DNA from: Eutreptiella sp. 'Long Island Sound 2002'
Lineage: Eukaryota; Euglenozoa; Euglenophyceae; Eutreptiales; Eutreptiaceae
Direction of reading: 5' to 3'
Assembly (NCBI GenBank): GCA_964036045.1
Contig: OZ038393.1
Coordinates: 45,562,429 to 45,626,428 of the forward strand
DNA length: 64,000 nt
Shown in pieces: positions 1 to 12,129 of this stretch; position 1 is the stretch's first letter; the number at the start of each line of letters is the position of its first letter. A program made the translations under genes and the position numbers. The notes under the pieces are model-generated. The model did not search any database and was not told where the DNA came from. It was given only the letters and a program-made list of their open reading frames with translations.

Positions 1-1474
1 CGGCGGGGGCCTCGGTGGTCCCCAAAGCGAGGGAGGCCCCCTGGCCCACGCGGTGGGGGCCTCGGTGATTCCAAAGGGAAGAAGGCCCCCTCGCCTATGC
101 CGCGGGGGCCTCGGTGGTCCCAAAGCGAAGGAGGCCCTGTCGCCCATGCGGTGGGGGCCTCGGTGGTCCCCAAAGCGAAGGAGACCCTCTCGCCCATGCG
201 GCGGGGGCCTCGGTGGTCCCCAAAGCGAAAGAGGCCCCCTCGCCCATGCGGTGGGGGCCTCGGTGGTCCCAAAGCCAAGGAGGCCCCCTCGCCCATGCGG
301 TGGGGGCCTCGGTGGTCCCAAAGCGAAGGAGGCCCCCTGGCCCACGCGTTGGGGGCCTCGGTGATCCCAAAGTGAAGGAGGCCCCCTCGCCTATGCGGCG
401 GGGGCCTCGGTGGTCCCAAAGCAAAGGAGGCCCCCTCGCCCATGCGGTGGGGGCTCGGTGGTCCGCAAAGCGAAGGAGGCCCCCTGGCCCATGCGGTGGG
501 GGCCTCGGTGGTCCCAAAGCGAAGGAGGCCCCCTCGCCCATGCGGTGCGGGCCTCGGTGGTCCCAAAGCGAAGGAGGCCCCCTGGCCCACGCGGTGGGGG
601 CCTCGGTGGTCCCAAAGCGAAGGAGGGCCTCTCGCCCATGCGGCGGGGGCCTCGGTGGTCCCCAAAGCGAAGGAGGCACGCTCGCCCATGCGGTGGGGGC
701 CTTGGTGGTCCCAAAGCGAAGGAGGCCCCCACACCCATTCGGCGGGGGCCTCGGTGATCCCAGAGCGAAGGAGGCCCTCTAGCCCATGCGGTGGGGGCCT
801 CGGTGGTCCCAAAGCGAAGGAGGCCCCCTGGGCCATGCGGCGGTGGCCTCCGTGGTCCCGAAGTGAAGGAGACCCTCTCGCTCATGCGGTGGGGGCCTCG
901 GTGATCCCAAAGTGAAGAAGGCCCCCTCGCGCACGCGGTGGGGGCCTCGGTGGTCCCAAAGCGAAGGAGGCCCCCACACCCATGCGGTGGGGGCCTCGGT
1001 GGTCCCAAAGCGAAGGAGGCCCCCTCGCCCATGCAGTGGGGGCCTTGGTGGTCCCAAAGCGAAGGAGGCCCCCTCGCCCATGCGGTGGTGGCCTCGGTGG
1101 TCCCAAAGAGAAGGAGGCCCCCTCGCCCACGCGGTGGGGGCCTGGATGGTCCCCAAAGCGAAGAAGTCCCCCTCGCCCATGTGGCGGGGCCTCGGTGGTC
1201 CCAAAGCAAAGGAGGCCCTCTCGCCCATGCGGCGGGGGCCTCAGTGGTCCCCAAAGCGAAGGAGGCCCCCTCGCCCATGCAGTGGGGGCCTTGGTGGTCC
1301 CAAAGCGAAGGAGGCCCCCTCGCCCATGCGGTGGGGGCCGCGGTGGTCCCAAAGCGAAGGAGGCCCCCTCGCCCACACGGTGGGGGCCTCGGCGGTCCCC
1401 AAAGCGAAGGAGGCCCCTTGGCCCACGCGGTGGGGGCCTCGGTGGTCCCAAAGCGAATGAGGCCCCCTCGCCCA

Positions 1475-3550
1475 CGCGGTGGGGGCCTCAGTGGTCCCAA
1501 AGCGAAGGAGGCCCTGTCGCCCATGTGGCGGGGGCCTCAGTGGTCCCCAAAGCGAAGGAGGCCCCTTGGCCCACGCGGTGGGGGCCTCGGTGGTCTCAAA
1601 GCGAAGGAGGCCCCCTCGCCCATGCGGTGGGGGCCTCAGTGGTCCCAAGGCGAAGGAGGCCCCCTCGCCCATGCGGTGGGGGCCTCGGTGGTCCCAAAGC
1701 GAAGGAGGCCCCCTCGCCCATGCGGTGGGGGCCTCGGTGGTCCCAAAGCCAAGGAGGCCCCCTCGCCCATGCAGTGGGGGCCTCGGTGGTCCCAAAGCGA
1801 AGGAGGCCCCTCCGCCCATGCGATGGGGGCCTCGGTGGTCCCAAAGCCAAGGAGGCCCCCTTGCTCATGCGGTGGGTGCCTCGGTGGTCCCAAAGCGAAG
1901 GAGGCCCCTTGGCCCACGCGGTGGGGGCCTCGGTGGTCCCCGAAGCGAAGGAGGCCCCCTCCCCCCTGCGGTGGGGGCCTCGGTGGTCCCAAAGCCAAGG
2001 AGGCCCCCTCGCCCATGCGGTGGGGGCCTCGGTGGTCCCAAAGCGATGGAGGCCCGCTCGCCCATGCGGTGGGGGCCTTGGTGGTCCCCAAAGCGAAGGA
2101 GGCCCCCTCGCCCATGCGATGGGAGCCTCGGTGATCCCCAAAGCGAAGAAGGCCCCCTCGCCCATGCGGTGGGGGCCTCGGTGGTCCCAAAGCGAAGGAG
2201 GCCCCCTCGCCCATGCGGTGGGGGCCTCGGTGGTCCCAAAGCGAAAAGGGCCCCGTGGCCCACGCGGTGGGGGCCTCGGTGGTCCCAAAGCGAAGGAGGC
2301 CCTCTCGCCCATGCGGCGGGGGCCTCGGTGCTCCCAAAAGCAAGCGAAGGAGGCCCGCTCGCCCATGCGGTGGGGGCCTTGGTGGTCCCAAAGCGAAGGA
2401 GGCCCCCTCGCGCACGCGGTGGGGGCCTGGGTGGTCCCAAAGCAAAGGAGGCCCCCACACCCATGCGGCGGGGGCCTCAGTGATCGCAAGGCGAAGGAGG
2501 CCCCCTCGCCCACGCGGTGGGGGCCTCAGTGGTCCCAAAGCGAAGGAGGCCCTGTCGCCCATGCGGCGGGGGCCTCAGTGGTCCCCAAAGCGAAGGAGGC
2601 CCCTTGGCCCACGCGGTGGGGGCCTCGGTGGTCTCAAAGCGAAGGAGGCCCCCTCGCCCATGCGGTGGGGGCCTCAGTGGTCCCAAGGCGAAGGAGGCCC
2701 CCTCGCCCATGCGGTGGGGGCCTCGGTGGTCCCAAAGCGAAGGAGGCCCCCTCGCCCATGCGGTGGGGGCCTCGGTGGTCCCAAAGCCAAGGAGGCCCCC
2801 TCGCCCATGCAGTGGGGGCCTGAGTGGTCCCAAAGCGAAGGAGGCCCCTCCGCCCATGCGATGGGGGGCTCGGTGGTCCCAAAGCCAAGGAGGCCCCCTT
2901 GCTCATGCGGTGGGTGCCTCGGTGGTCCCAAAGCGAAGGAGGCCCCTTGGCCCACGCGGTGGGGGCCTCGGTGGTCCCCGAAGCGAAGGAGGCCCCCTCC
3001 CCCCTGCGGTGGGGGCCTCGGTGGTCCCAAAGCGAAGGAGGCCCCCTGGCCCACGCGGTGGGGGCCTCGGTGGTCCCCAAAGCGATGGAGGCCCGCTCGC
3101 CCATGCGGTGGGGGCCTTGGTGGTCCCCAAAGCGAAGGAGGCCCCCTCGCCCATGCGATGGGAGCCTCGGTGATCCCCAAAGCGAAGAAGGCCCCCTCGC
3201 CCATGCGGTGGGGGCCTCGGTGGTCCCAAAGCGAAGGAGGCCCCCTCGCCCATGCGGTGGGGGCCTCGGTGGTCCCAAAGCGAAAAGGGCCCCGTGGCCC
3301 ACGCGGTGGGGGCCTCGGTGGTCCCAAAGCGAAGGAGGCCCTCTCGCCCATGCGGCGGGGGCCTCGGTGCTCCCAAAAGCAAGCGAAGGAGGCCCGCTCG
3401 CCCATGCGGTGGGGGCCTTGGTGGTCCCAAAGCGAAGGAGGCCCCCTCGCGCACGCGGTGGGGGCCTGGGTGGTCCCAAAGCAAAGGAGGCCCCCACACC
3501 CATGCGGCGGGGGCCTCAGTGATCGCAAGGCGAAGGAGGCCCCCTCGCCC
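1475..3550. repeat. Higher-order tandem duplication, 1,038-bp period
   Basis: About 1,475-2,512 and 2,513-3,550 match monomer for monomer. Diagnostic variants recur at a spacing of 1,038-1,039 bp: GGTGGTCTCAAAG at about 1,590 and 2,628, an AGCGATGGAGG variant at about 2,044 and 3,082, and an inserted AAAAGCAAGCGAAGG variant at about 2,333 and 3,372. The period is about 21 monomers. A few differences separate the copies. Confidence 0.85.
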
Positions 3551-6284
3551 ACGCGGTGGGGGCCTCGGTGGTCCCAAAGCGAAGCAGGCCCCCTGGCCCA
3601 TGCGGCTGTGGCCTCCGTGGTCCCGAAGCGAAGGAGACCCTCTCGTTCATGCGGTGGGGGCCTCGGTGATCCCAAAGTGAAGAAGACCCCCTCGCCCATG
3701 CGGTGGGGGCCTCGGTGGTCCCAAAGCCAAGAAGGCCCCCTCGCCCATGTGGTGGGGGCCTCGGTGGTCCCAAAGCGAAGGAGGCGCCCTCGCCCATGCG
3801 GTGCGGGCCTCAGTGGTCCCAAAGCGAAGGAGGCCCCCTGGCCCACGCGGTGGGGGCCTCGGTGATCCCAAAGTGAAGAAGGCCCCCTCGCCCATGCGGT
3901 GGGGGCCTCGGTGGTCCCAAAGCGAAGGAGGCCCCATCGCCCATGCGGTGGGGGCCTTGGTGGTGCCAAAGCGAAGGAGGCCCCCTCGCCCATGCGGTGG
4001 GGGCCTCGGTGGTCCCAAAGAGAAGGAGGCCCCCTCGCCCACGCGGTGGGGGCCTAGATGGTCCCCAAAGCGAAGGAGGCCCCCTCGCCCATGTGGCGGG
4101 GGCCTCGGTGGTCCCAAAGCGAAGGAGGCCCGCTCGCCCATGCGGCAGGGGCCTCAGTGGTCCCCAAAGCGAAGGAGGCCCCCTCGCCCATGCAGTGGTA
4201 GCCTTGGTGGTCCCAAAGCGAAGGAGGCCCCCTCGCCCATGCGGCGGTGGCCTCGGTGGTCCCCAAGCGAAGGAGGCCCCCTCGCCCACACGGTGGGGGC
4301 CTCGGCGGTCCCCAAAGCGAAGGAGTCCCCTTGGCCCACGCGGTGGGGGCCTCGGTGGTCCCAAAGCGAAGGAGGCCCCCTCGCCCACGCGGTGGTGGCC
4401 TCGGTGGTCCCAAAGCGAAGGAGGCGCTGTCGCCTATGCGGCGGGGGCCTCGGTGGTCCCCAAAGCGAAGGAGGCCCCCTCGCCCATGCGGTGGGGCCTT
4501 AGTGGTCCCAAGGCGAAGGAGGCCCCCTCGCCCATGTGGTGGGGGCCTCGGTGGTCCCAAAGCGAAGGAGGCCCCCTGGCCCACGCGTTGGGGGCCTCGG
4601 TGATCCCAAAGTGAAGGACGCCCCCTCGCCCATGCGGTGGGGGCCTTGGTGGTCCCAAAGCCAAGGAGGCCCCCTCGTCCATGCGGTGGGGGCCGCGGTG
4701 GTCCCAAAGCGAAGGAGGCCCCCTTGCCCATGCGGTGGGGGTCTCGGTGGTCCCAAAGCGAAGGAGGCCCCTTGGCCCACGCGGTGGGGGCCTCGGTGGT
4801 CCCCAAAGCGAAGGAGGCCGCCTCGCCCATGCGGTGGGGGCCTCGGTGGTCCCAAAGCCAAGGAGGCCCCCTCGCCCATGCGGTGGGGGCCTCGGTGGTC
4901 CCAAAGCGAAGGAGGCCCCCTGGCCCACGCGGTGGGGGCCTCGGTGGTCCCAAAGCGAAGGACCCTCTCGCCCATGTGGCGGGGGCCTCGGTGGTCCCCA
5001 AAGCGATGGAGGCCCGCTCGCCCATGCGGTAAGGGCCTCGGTCGTCCCCAAAGTGAAGGAGGCCCCCTTGCCCATGCGGTGGGGGCTTCGGTGGTCCCCA
5101 AAGCATAGAAGGCCCCCTCGCCCATGCGGTGGGGGCCTCGGTGGTGCCAAAGCCAAGGAGGCCCCCTCGCCCATGCGGTGGAGGCCTCGGTGCTCCCCAA
5201 AGCGAAGGAGGCCCGCTGGCCCATGCGGTGGGGGCCTTGGTGGTCCCAAAGCGAAGGAGGCCCCCTCGCGCACGCGTTGGAGGCCTCGGTGGTCCCAAAG
5301 CAAAGGAGGCCCCCACACCCATGCGGCGGGGGCCTCAGTGATCCCACAGCGAAGGAGGCCCCCTCGCCCACGCGGTGGGGGCCTCGGTGGTCCCGAAGCG
5401 AAGGAGACCCTCTCGCCCACGCAGTGGGGGCCTCGGTGATCCCAAAGTGAAGAAGGCCCCCTTGCCCATGCGGTGGGGGCCTCAGTGGTCCCAAAGGGAA
5501 GGAGGCGCCCTCGCCCATGCGGTGCGAGCCTCGGTGGTCCCAAAGCGAAGGAGGCATTGTCGCCCATGCGGTGGGGACCTCCGTGGTCCCAAAGCGAAGG
5601 AGGCCCCGTGGCCCACACGGTGGGGGCCTCGGTGATCCCAAAGTGAAGAAGGCCCCCTCGCCCATGCGGTGGGGGCCTCGGTGGTCCCAAAGCGAAGGAG
5701 GCCCCCTCGCCCATGCGGTGGGGGCCTTGGTGGTCCCAAAGCAGAGGAGGCCCCCTCGCCCATGCGGCGGTGGCCTCGGTGGTCCCAAAGCGAAGGAGGC
5801 CCCCTCGCCCACACGGTGGGGGCCTGGATGGTCCCAAAGCGAAGGAGGCCCCATCGCCCATGTGGCGGGGGCCTCGGTGGTCCCAAAGCGAAGGAGGCCC
5901 TCTCGCCCATGCGGCGGGGGCCTCAGTGGTCCCCAAAGTGAAGGAGGCCCCCTCGCCCACGCGGTGGGGGCCTTGGTGGTCCAAAAGCGAAGGAGGCCCC
6001 CTCGCCCATGCGGCGGTCGCCTCGGTGGTCCCAAAGCGAAGGAGGCCCCCTCGCCCACACGGTGGGGACCTCGGCGGTCCCCAAAGCGAAGGAGGCCCCC
6101 ACACCCATGCACTGGGGGCCTCGGTGGTCCCAAAGCGAAGGAGGCCCCCTCGCCCACGCGCCGGGGGCCTCGGTGGTCCCAAAGCGAAGGAGGCCCTCTC
6201 GCCAATGCGGCGGGGGCCTCGGTGGTCCCCAAAGCGAAGGAGGCCCCCTGGCCCACGCGGTGAGGGCCCCGGTGGTCCCAAAGC

Positions 6285-9200
6285 GAAGGAGGTCCCCTCA
6301 CCCATGTGGTGAGGGCCTCGGTGGTCCCAAAGCCAAGAAGGCCCCCTCGCCCATGCGGTGGGGGCCTCGGTGGTCCCAAAGCGAAGGAGGCCCCCTCGCC
6401 CATGCGGTGGGGGCCGCGGTGGTCCCAAAGGCAAGGAGGCCCCCTTGCCCATGCGGTGGGTGCCTCGGTGGTCCCAAAGCGAAGGAGGCCCCGTGGCCCA
6501 CGCGGTGGGGGCCTCGGTGGTCCCCAAAGCGAAGGAGGCCCCCTCGCCCATGCGGTGGGGGCCTCGGTGGTCCCAAAGCCAATGAGGCCCACTCGCCCAT
6601 GCGGTGGGGGCCTCGGTGGTCCCAAAGCGAAGGAGGCCCCCTGGCCCATGCAGTGGGGGCCTCGGTGGTCCCAAAGCGAAGGAGGCCCTCTCGCCCATGC
6701 GGCTGTGGCCTCCGTGGTCCCCAAAGCGAAGGAGGCCCGCTCGCCCATGCGGTGGGGACCTTGGTGGTCCCCAAAGCGAAGGAGGTCGCCTCGCCCATGC
6801 GGTGGGGGCCTTGGTGGTCCCCAAAGCGAAGGAGGCCCCCTCGCCCATGCAGTGGGGGCCTCGGTGGTCCCAAAGCCAGGGAGGCCCCCTCGCCCATGCG
6901 GTGGGGGCCTTGGTGGTCCCAAAGCGAAGGAGGCCCCCTGGCCCACGCGTTGGGGGCCTCGGTGATCCCAAAGTGAAGAAGGCCCCCTCGCCCATGCGGT
7001 GGGGGCCTCGGTGGTCCCCAAAGCCAAGAAGGCCCCCTCGCCCATGCGGTGGGGGCCTCGGTGGTCCCAAAGCGAAGGAGGCCCCCTCGCCCATGCGGTG
7101 GGGGCCGCGGTGGTCCCAAAGGCAAGGAGGCCCCCTTGCCCATGCGGTGGATGCCTCGGTGGTCCCAAAGCGAAGGAGGCCCCTTGGCCCACGCGGTGGG
7201 GGCCTCGGTGGTCCCCAAAGCGAAGGAGGCCCCCTCGCCCATGCGGTGGGGGCCTCGGTGGTCCCAAAGCCAATGAGGCCCCCTCGCCCATGCGGTGGGG
7301 GCCTCGGTGGTCCCAAAGCGAAGGAGGCCCCCTGGCCCACGCTGTGGGGGCCTCGGTGGTCCCAAAGCGAAGGAGGCCCCGTCGCCCATGCGGCGGGGGC
7401 CTCGGTGGTCCCCAAAGCGAAGGAGGCCCGCTCGCCCATGCGGTGGGGGCCTTGGTGGTCCCCAAAGCGAAGGAGGCCCCCTCGCCCATGCGGTGGGGGC
7501 CTCGGTGGTCCCCAAAGCGAAGGAGGCCCCCTCGCCCATGCAGTGGGGGCATCGGTGGTCCCAAAGCCAAGGAGGCCCCCTCGCCCATGCGGTGGGGGCC
7601 TTGGTGGTCCCAAAGCGAAGGAGGCCCTCTGGCCCACGCGGTGGGGGCCTCGGTGGTCCCAAAGCGAAGGAGGCCCTCTCGCCCATGCGGCGGGGGCCTC
7701 GGTGGTCCCCAAAGCAAAGGAGGCTCGCTCGCCCATGCGGTGGGGGCCTTGGTGGTCCCCAAAGCGAAGGAGGCCACCTCGCGCACGCGGTGGGGGCCTC
7801 GGTGGAGCCAAAGCGAAGGAGGCCCCCACAGCCACGCGGTGGGGGCGTCGGTGATCCCAAGGCGAAGGAGGCGCCCTCGCCCACGCGGTGGGGGCCTCGG
7901 TGGTCCAAAAGCAAAGGAGGCCCCCTGGCCCATGCGGCGGTGGCCTCCGGGGTCCCAAAGCGAAGGAGGTCCCCTCACCCATGTGGTGAGGGCCTCGGTG
8001 GTCCCAAAGCCAAGAAGGCCCCCTCGCCCATGCGGTGGGGGCCTCGGTGGTCCCAAAGCGAAGGAGGCCCCCTCGCCCATGCGGTGGGGGCCGCGGTGGT
8101 CCCAAAGGCAAGGAGGCCCCCTTGCCCATGCGGTGGGTGCCTCGGTGGTCCCAAAGCGAAGGAGGCCCCGTGGCCCACGCGGTGGGGGCCTCGGTGGTCC
8201 CCAAAGCGAAGGAGGCCCCCTCGCCCATGCGGTGGGGGCCTCGGTGGTCCCAAAGCCAATGAGGCCCACTCGCCCATGCGGTGGGGGCCTCGGTGGTCCC
8301 AAAGCGAAGGAGGCCCCCTGGCCCATGCAGTGGGGGCCTCGGTGGTCCCAAAGCGAAGGAGGCCCTCTCGCCCATGCGGCTGTGGCCTCCGTGGTCCCCA
8401 AAGCGAAGGAGGCCCGCTCGCCCATACGGTGGGGACCTTGGTGGTCCCCAAAGCGAAGGAGGTCGCCTCGCCCATGCGGTGGGGGCCTTGGTGGTCCCCA
8501 AAGCGAAGGAGGCCCCCTCGCCCATGCAGTGGGGGCCTCGGTGGTCCCAAAGCCAGGGAGGCCCCCTCGCCCATGCGGTGGGGGCCTTGGTGGTCCCAAA
8601 GCGAAGGAGGCCCTCTGGCCCACGCGTTGGGGGCCTCGGTGATCCCAAAGTGAAGAAGGCCCCCTCGCCCATGCGGTGGGGGCCTCGGTGGTCCCCAAAG
8701 CCAAGAAGGCCCCCTCGCCCATGCGGTGGGGGCCTCGGTGGTCCCAAAGCGAAGGAGGCCCCCTCGCCCATGCGGTGGGGGCCGCGGTGGTCCCAAAGGC
8801 AAGGAGGCCCCCTTGCCCATGCGGTGGATGCCTCGGTGGTCCCAAAGCGAAGGAGGCCCCTTGGCCCACGCGGTGGGGGCCTCGGTGGTCCCCAAAGCGA
8901 AGGAGGCCCCCTCGCCCATGCGGTGGGGGCCTCGGTGGTCCCAAAGCCAATGAGGCCCCCTCGCCCATGCGGTGGGGGCCTCGGTGGTCCCAAAGCGAAG
9001 GAGGCCCCCTGGCCCACGCTGTGGGGGCCTCGGTGGTCCCAAAGCGAAGGAGGCCCCGTCGCCCATGCGGCGGGGGCCTCGGTGGTCCCCAAAGCGAAGG
9101 AGGCCCGCTCGCCCATGCGGTGGGGGCCTTGGTGGTCCCCAAAGCGAAGGAGGCCCCCTCGCCCATGCGGTGGGGGCCTCGGTGGTCCCCAAAGCGAAGG

Positions 9201-9640
9201 AGGCCCCCTCGCCCATGCAGTGGGGGCATCGGTGGTCCCAAAGCCAAGGAGGCCCCCTCGCCCATGCGGTGGGGGCCTTGGTGGTCCCAAAGCGAAGGAG
9301 GCCCTCTGGCCCACGCGGTGGGGGCCTCGGTGGTCCCAAAGCGAAGGAGGCCCTCTCGCCCATGCGGCGGGGGCCTCGGTGGTCCCCAAAGCAAAGGAGG
9401 CTCGCTCGCCCATGCGGTGGGGGCCTTGGTGGTCCCCAAAGCGAAGGAGGCCACCTCGCGCACGCGGTGGGGGCCTCGGTGGAGCCAAAGCGAAGGAGGC
9501 CCCCACAGCCACGCGGTGGGGGCGTCGGTGATCCCAAGGCGAAGGAGGCGCCCTCGCCCACGCGGTGGGGGCCTCGGTGGTCCAAAAGCAAAGGAGGCCC
9601 CCTGGCCCATGCGGCGGTGGCCTCCGGGGTCCCAAAGCGA
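6285..9640. repeat. Higher-order tandem duplication, 1,677-bp period
   Basis: Two almost identical blocks, about 6,285-7,961 and 7,962-9,640, are offset by 1,677 bp (about 34 monomers). The variant CCCATGTGGTGAGGG is at 6,301 and 7,978. A 416-codon open frame at 6,604-7,854 recurs at 8,281-9,531 with only a few changed residues. The similarity ends near 9,640, where the copies run into different monomers. Confidence 0.88.
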
Positions 9641-12129
9641 AGGAGACCCTCTCGTTCATGCGGTGGGGGCCTCGGTGATCCCAAAGTGAAGAAGGCCCCC
9701 TCGCCCATGCGGTGGGGGCCTCGGTGGTCCCAAAGCCAAAGAGGCCCCCTCGCCCATGCGGTGGGGGCCTCGGTGGTCCCAAAGCCAAGGAGGCCCCCTC
9801 GCCCATGCGGTGGGGGCCTCGGTGGTCCCAAAGCGAAAAGGGCCCCCTGGCCCACGCGGTGGGGGCCTCGGTGGTCCCAAAGCGAATGACCCTCTCCCCC
9901 ATGTGGCGGGGGCCTCGGTGGTCCCCAAAGCGATGGAGGCCCGCTCGCCCATGCGGTGGGGGCCTTGGTCGTCCCCAAAGCGAAGGAGGCCCCCTCGCCC
10001 ACACGGTGGGGGCCTCGGCGGTCCCCAAAGCGAAGGAGGCCCCCTCGCCCACGCGGTGGGGGCCTCGGTGGTCCCAAAGCGAAGGAGGCCCTGTCACCAA
10101 TGCGGCAGGGGCCTCGGTGGTCCCCAAAGCGAAGCAGGCCCCCTTGCCCACGCGTTGGGGGCCTCGGTGATCCCAAAGTGAAGAAGGCCCCCTCGCCCAT
10201 GCGGTGGGGGCCTCCGTGGTCCCAAGGCGAAGGAGGCCCCCTCGCCCATGTGGTGGGGGCCTCGGTGGTCCCAAAGCGAAGGAGGCCCCCTGGCCCACGC
10301 GTTGGGGGCCTCGGTGATCCCAAAGTGAAGAAGGCCCCCTCGCGCTTCCGGTGGGGGCCTCGGTGGTCCCAAAGCCAAGAAGGCCCCCTCGCCCATGCGG
10401 TGGGGGCCTCGCTGGTCCCAAAGCGAAGGAGGCCCCCTCGCCCATGCGGTGGGGGCCGCGGTGGTCCCAAAGCCAAGGAGGCCCCCTTGCCCATGCGGTG
10501 GGTTCCTCGGTGGTCCCAAAGCGAAGGAGGCCCCTTGGCCCACGCGTTGGGGGCCTCGGTGGTCCCCAAAGCGAAGGAGGCCCCCTCGCCCATGCGGTGG
10601 GGGCCTTGGTGGTCCCAAAGCGAAGGAGGCCCTCTCGCCCATGCGGCGGGGGCCTCGGTGGTCCCCAAAGCCAAGGAGGCCCGCTCGCCCATGCGGTGGG
10701 GGCCTTGGTGGTCCCCAAAGCGAAGGAGGCCCCCTCGCCCATGCGGTGGGGGCCTTGGTAGTCCCCAAAGCGAAGGAGGCCCCCTCGCCCATGCGGTGGG
10801 GGCCTCGGTGGTCCCAAAGCCAAGGAGGCCCCCTCGCCCATGCAGTGGGGGCCTTGGTGGTCCCAAAGCGAAGGAGGCCCCCTCGCGCACGCGGTGGGGG
10901 CCTCGGTGGTCCCAAAGTGAAGGAGGTTCCCACACCCATGCGGCGGGGGCCTAAGTGATCCCAGAGCGAAGGAGGCCCCCTCGCCCATGCGGCGGTGGCC
11001 TCCGTGGTCCCGAAGCGAAGGAGACCCTCTCGCTCATGCGGTGGGGGCCTCGGTGGTCCCAAAGCCAAGAAGGCCCCCTCGCCCATGCGGAAGGGGCCTC
11101 GGTGGTCCCAAAGCCAAGAAGGCCCCCTCGCCCATGCGGTGGGGGCCTCGGTGGTCCCAAAGCGAAGGAGGCCCCCTCGCCCTTGCGGTGGGGGCCGCGG
11201 TGGTCCCAAAGCCAAGGAGGCCCCCTTGCCCATGCGGTGGGCTCCTTGGTGGTCCCAAAGCGAAGGAAAGCCCCTTGGCCCATGCGGTGGGGGCCTCGGT
11301 GGTCCCCGAAACGAAGGAGGCCCCCTCGCCCATGCGGTGGGGGCCTTGGTGGTCCCAAAGCCAATGAGGCCCCCTCGCCCATGCGGTGGGGGCCCCGGTG
11401 GTCCCAAAGCGAAGGAGGCCCCCTGGCCCACGCGGTGGGGGCCTCGGTGGTCCCAAAGCGAAGGAGGCCCTCTCGCCCATGCGGTGGGGGGCCTCGGTGG
11501 TCCCCAAAGCGAAGGAGGCCCGCTCGCCCATGCGATGGGGGCCTTGGTGGTCCCCAAAGCGAAGGAGGCCCCCTCAACCATGCGGTGGGGGCCTCGGTGG
11601 TTCCCAAAGCGAAGGAGGCCCCCTCGCCCACGCGGTGGGGGCCTCGGTGGTCCCAAAGCGAAGGAGGCCCCCTCGCCCGTGCGGCGGGGGCCTCGGGGGT
11701 CCCCAAAGCGAAGGAGGCTCGCTCGCCCATGCGGTGGGGGCCTTGGTGGTCCCAAAGCGAAGGAGGCCCCCACACCCATGCGGCGGGGGCCTAAGTGATC
11801 CCAAAGCCAAGGAGGCCCCCTTGCCCACGCGGTGGGGGCCTCCGTGGTCCCAAAGCGAAGGAGGCCCCTTGGCCCATGCCGCGGTGGCCTCCGTGGTCCC
11901 CAAGCGAAGGAGACCCTCTCGCTCATGCGGTGGGGGCCTCGGTGATCGCAAAGTGAAGAAGGCCCCCTCGCCCATGCGGTGGGGGCCTCGGTGGTCCCAA
12001 GGGGAAGGAGGCGCCCTCGCCCATGCGGTGCGGGCCTCGGTGGTCCCAAAGCGAAGGAGGCCCCCTGGCCCATGCGGTGGGGAGCTCCGTGGTCCCAAAG
12101 TGAAGAAGGCCCCCTCGCCCATGCGGTGG

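Noticed and set aside
4434-10988. 2,184-codon minus-strand open frame in satellite A as a giant repeat protein gene
   Set aside because: The frame follows from a stop-free 49-bp unit, parallel long frames exist in other phases and on the other strand, and there is no unique N- or C-terminal sequence.
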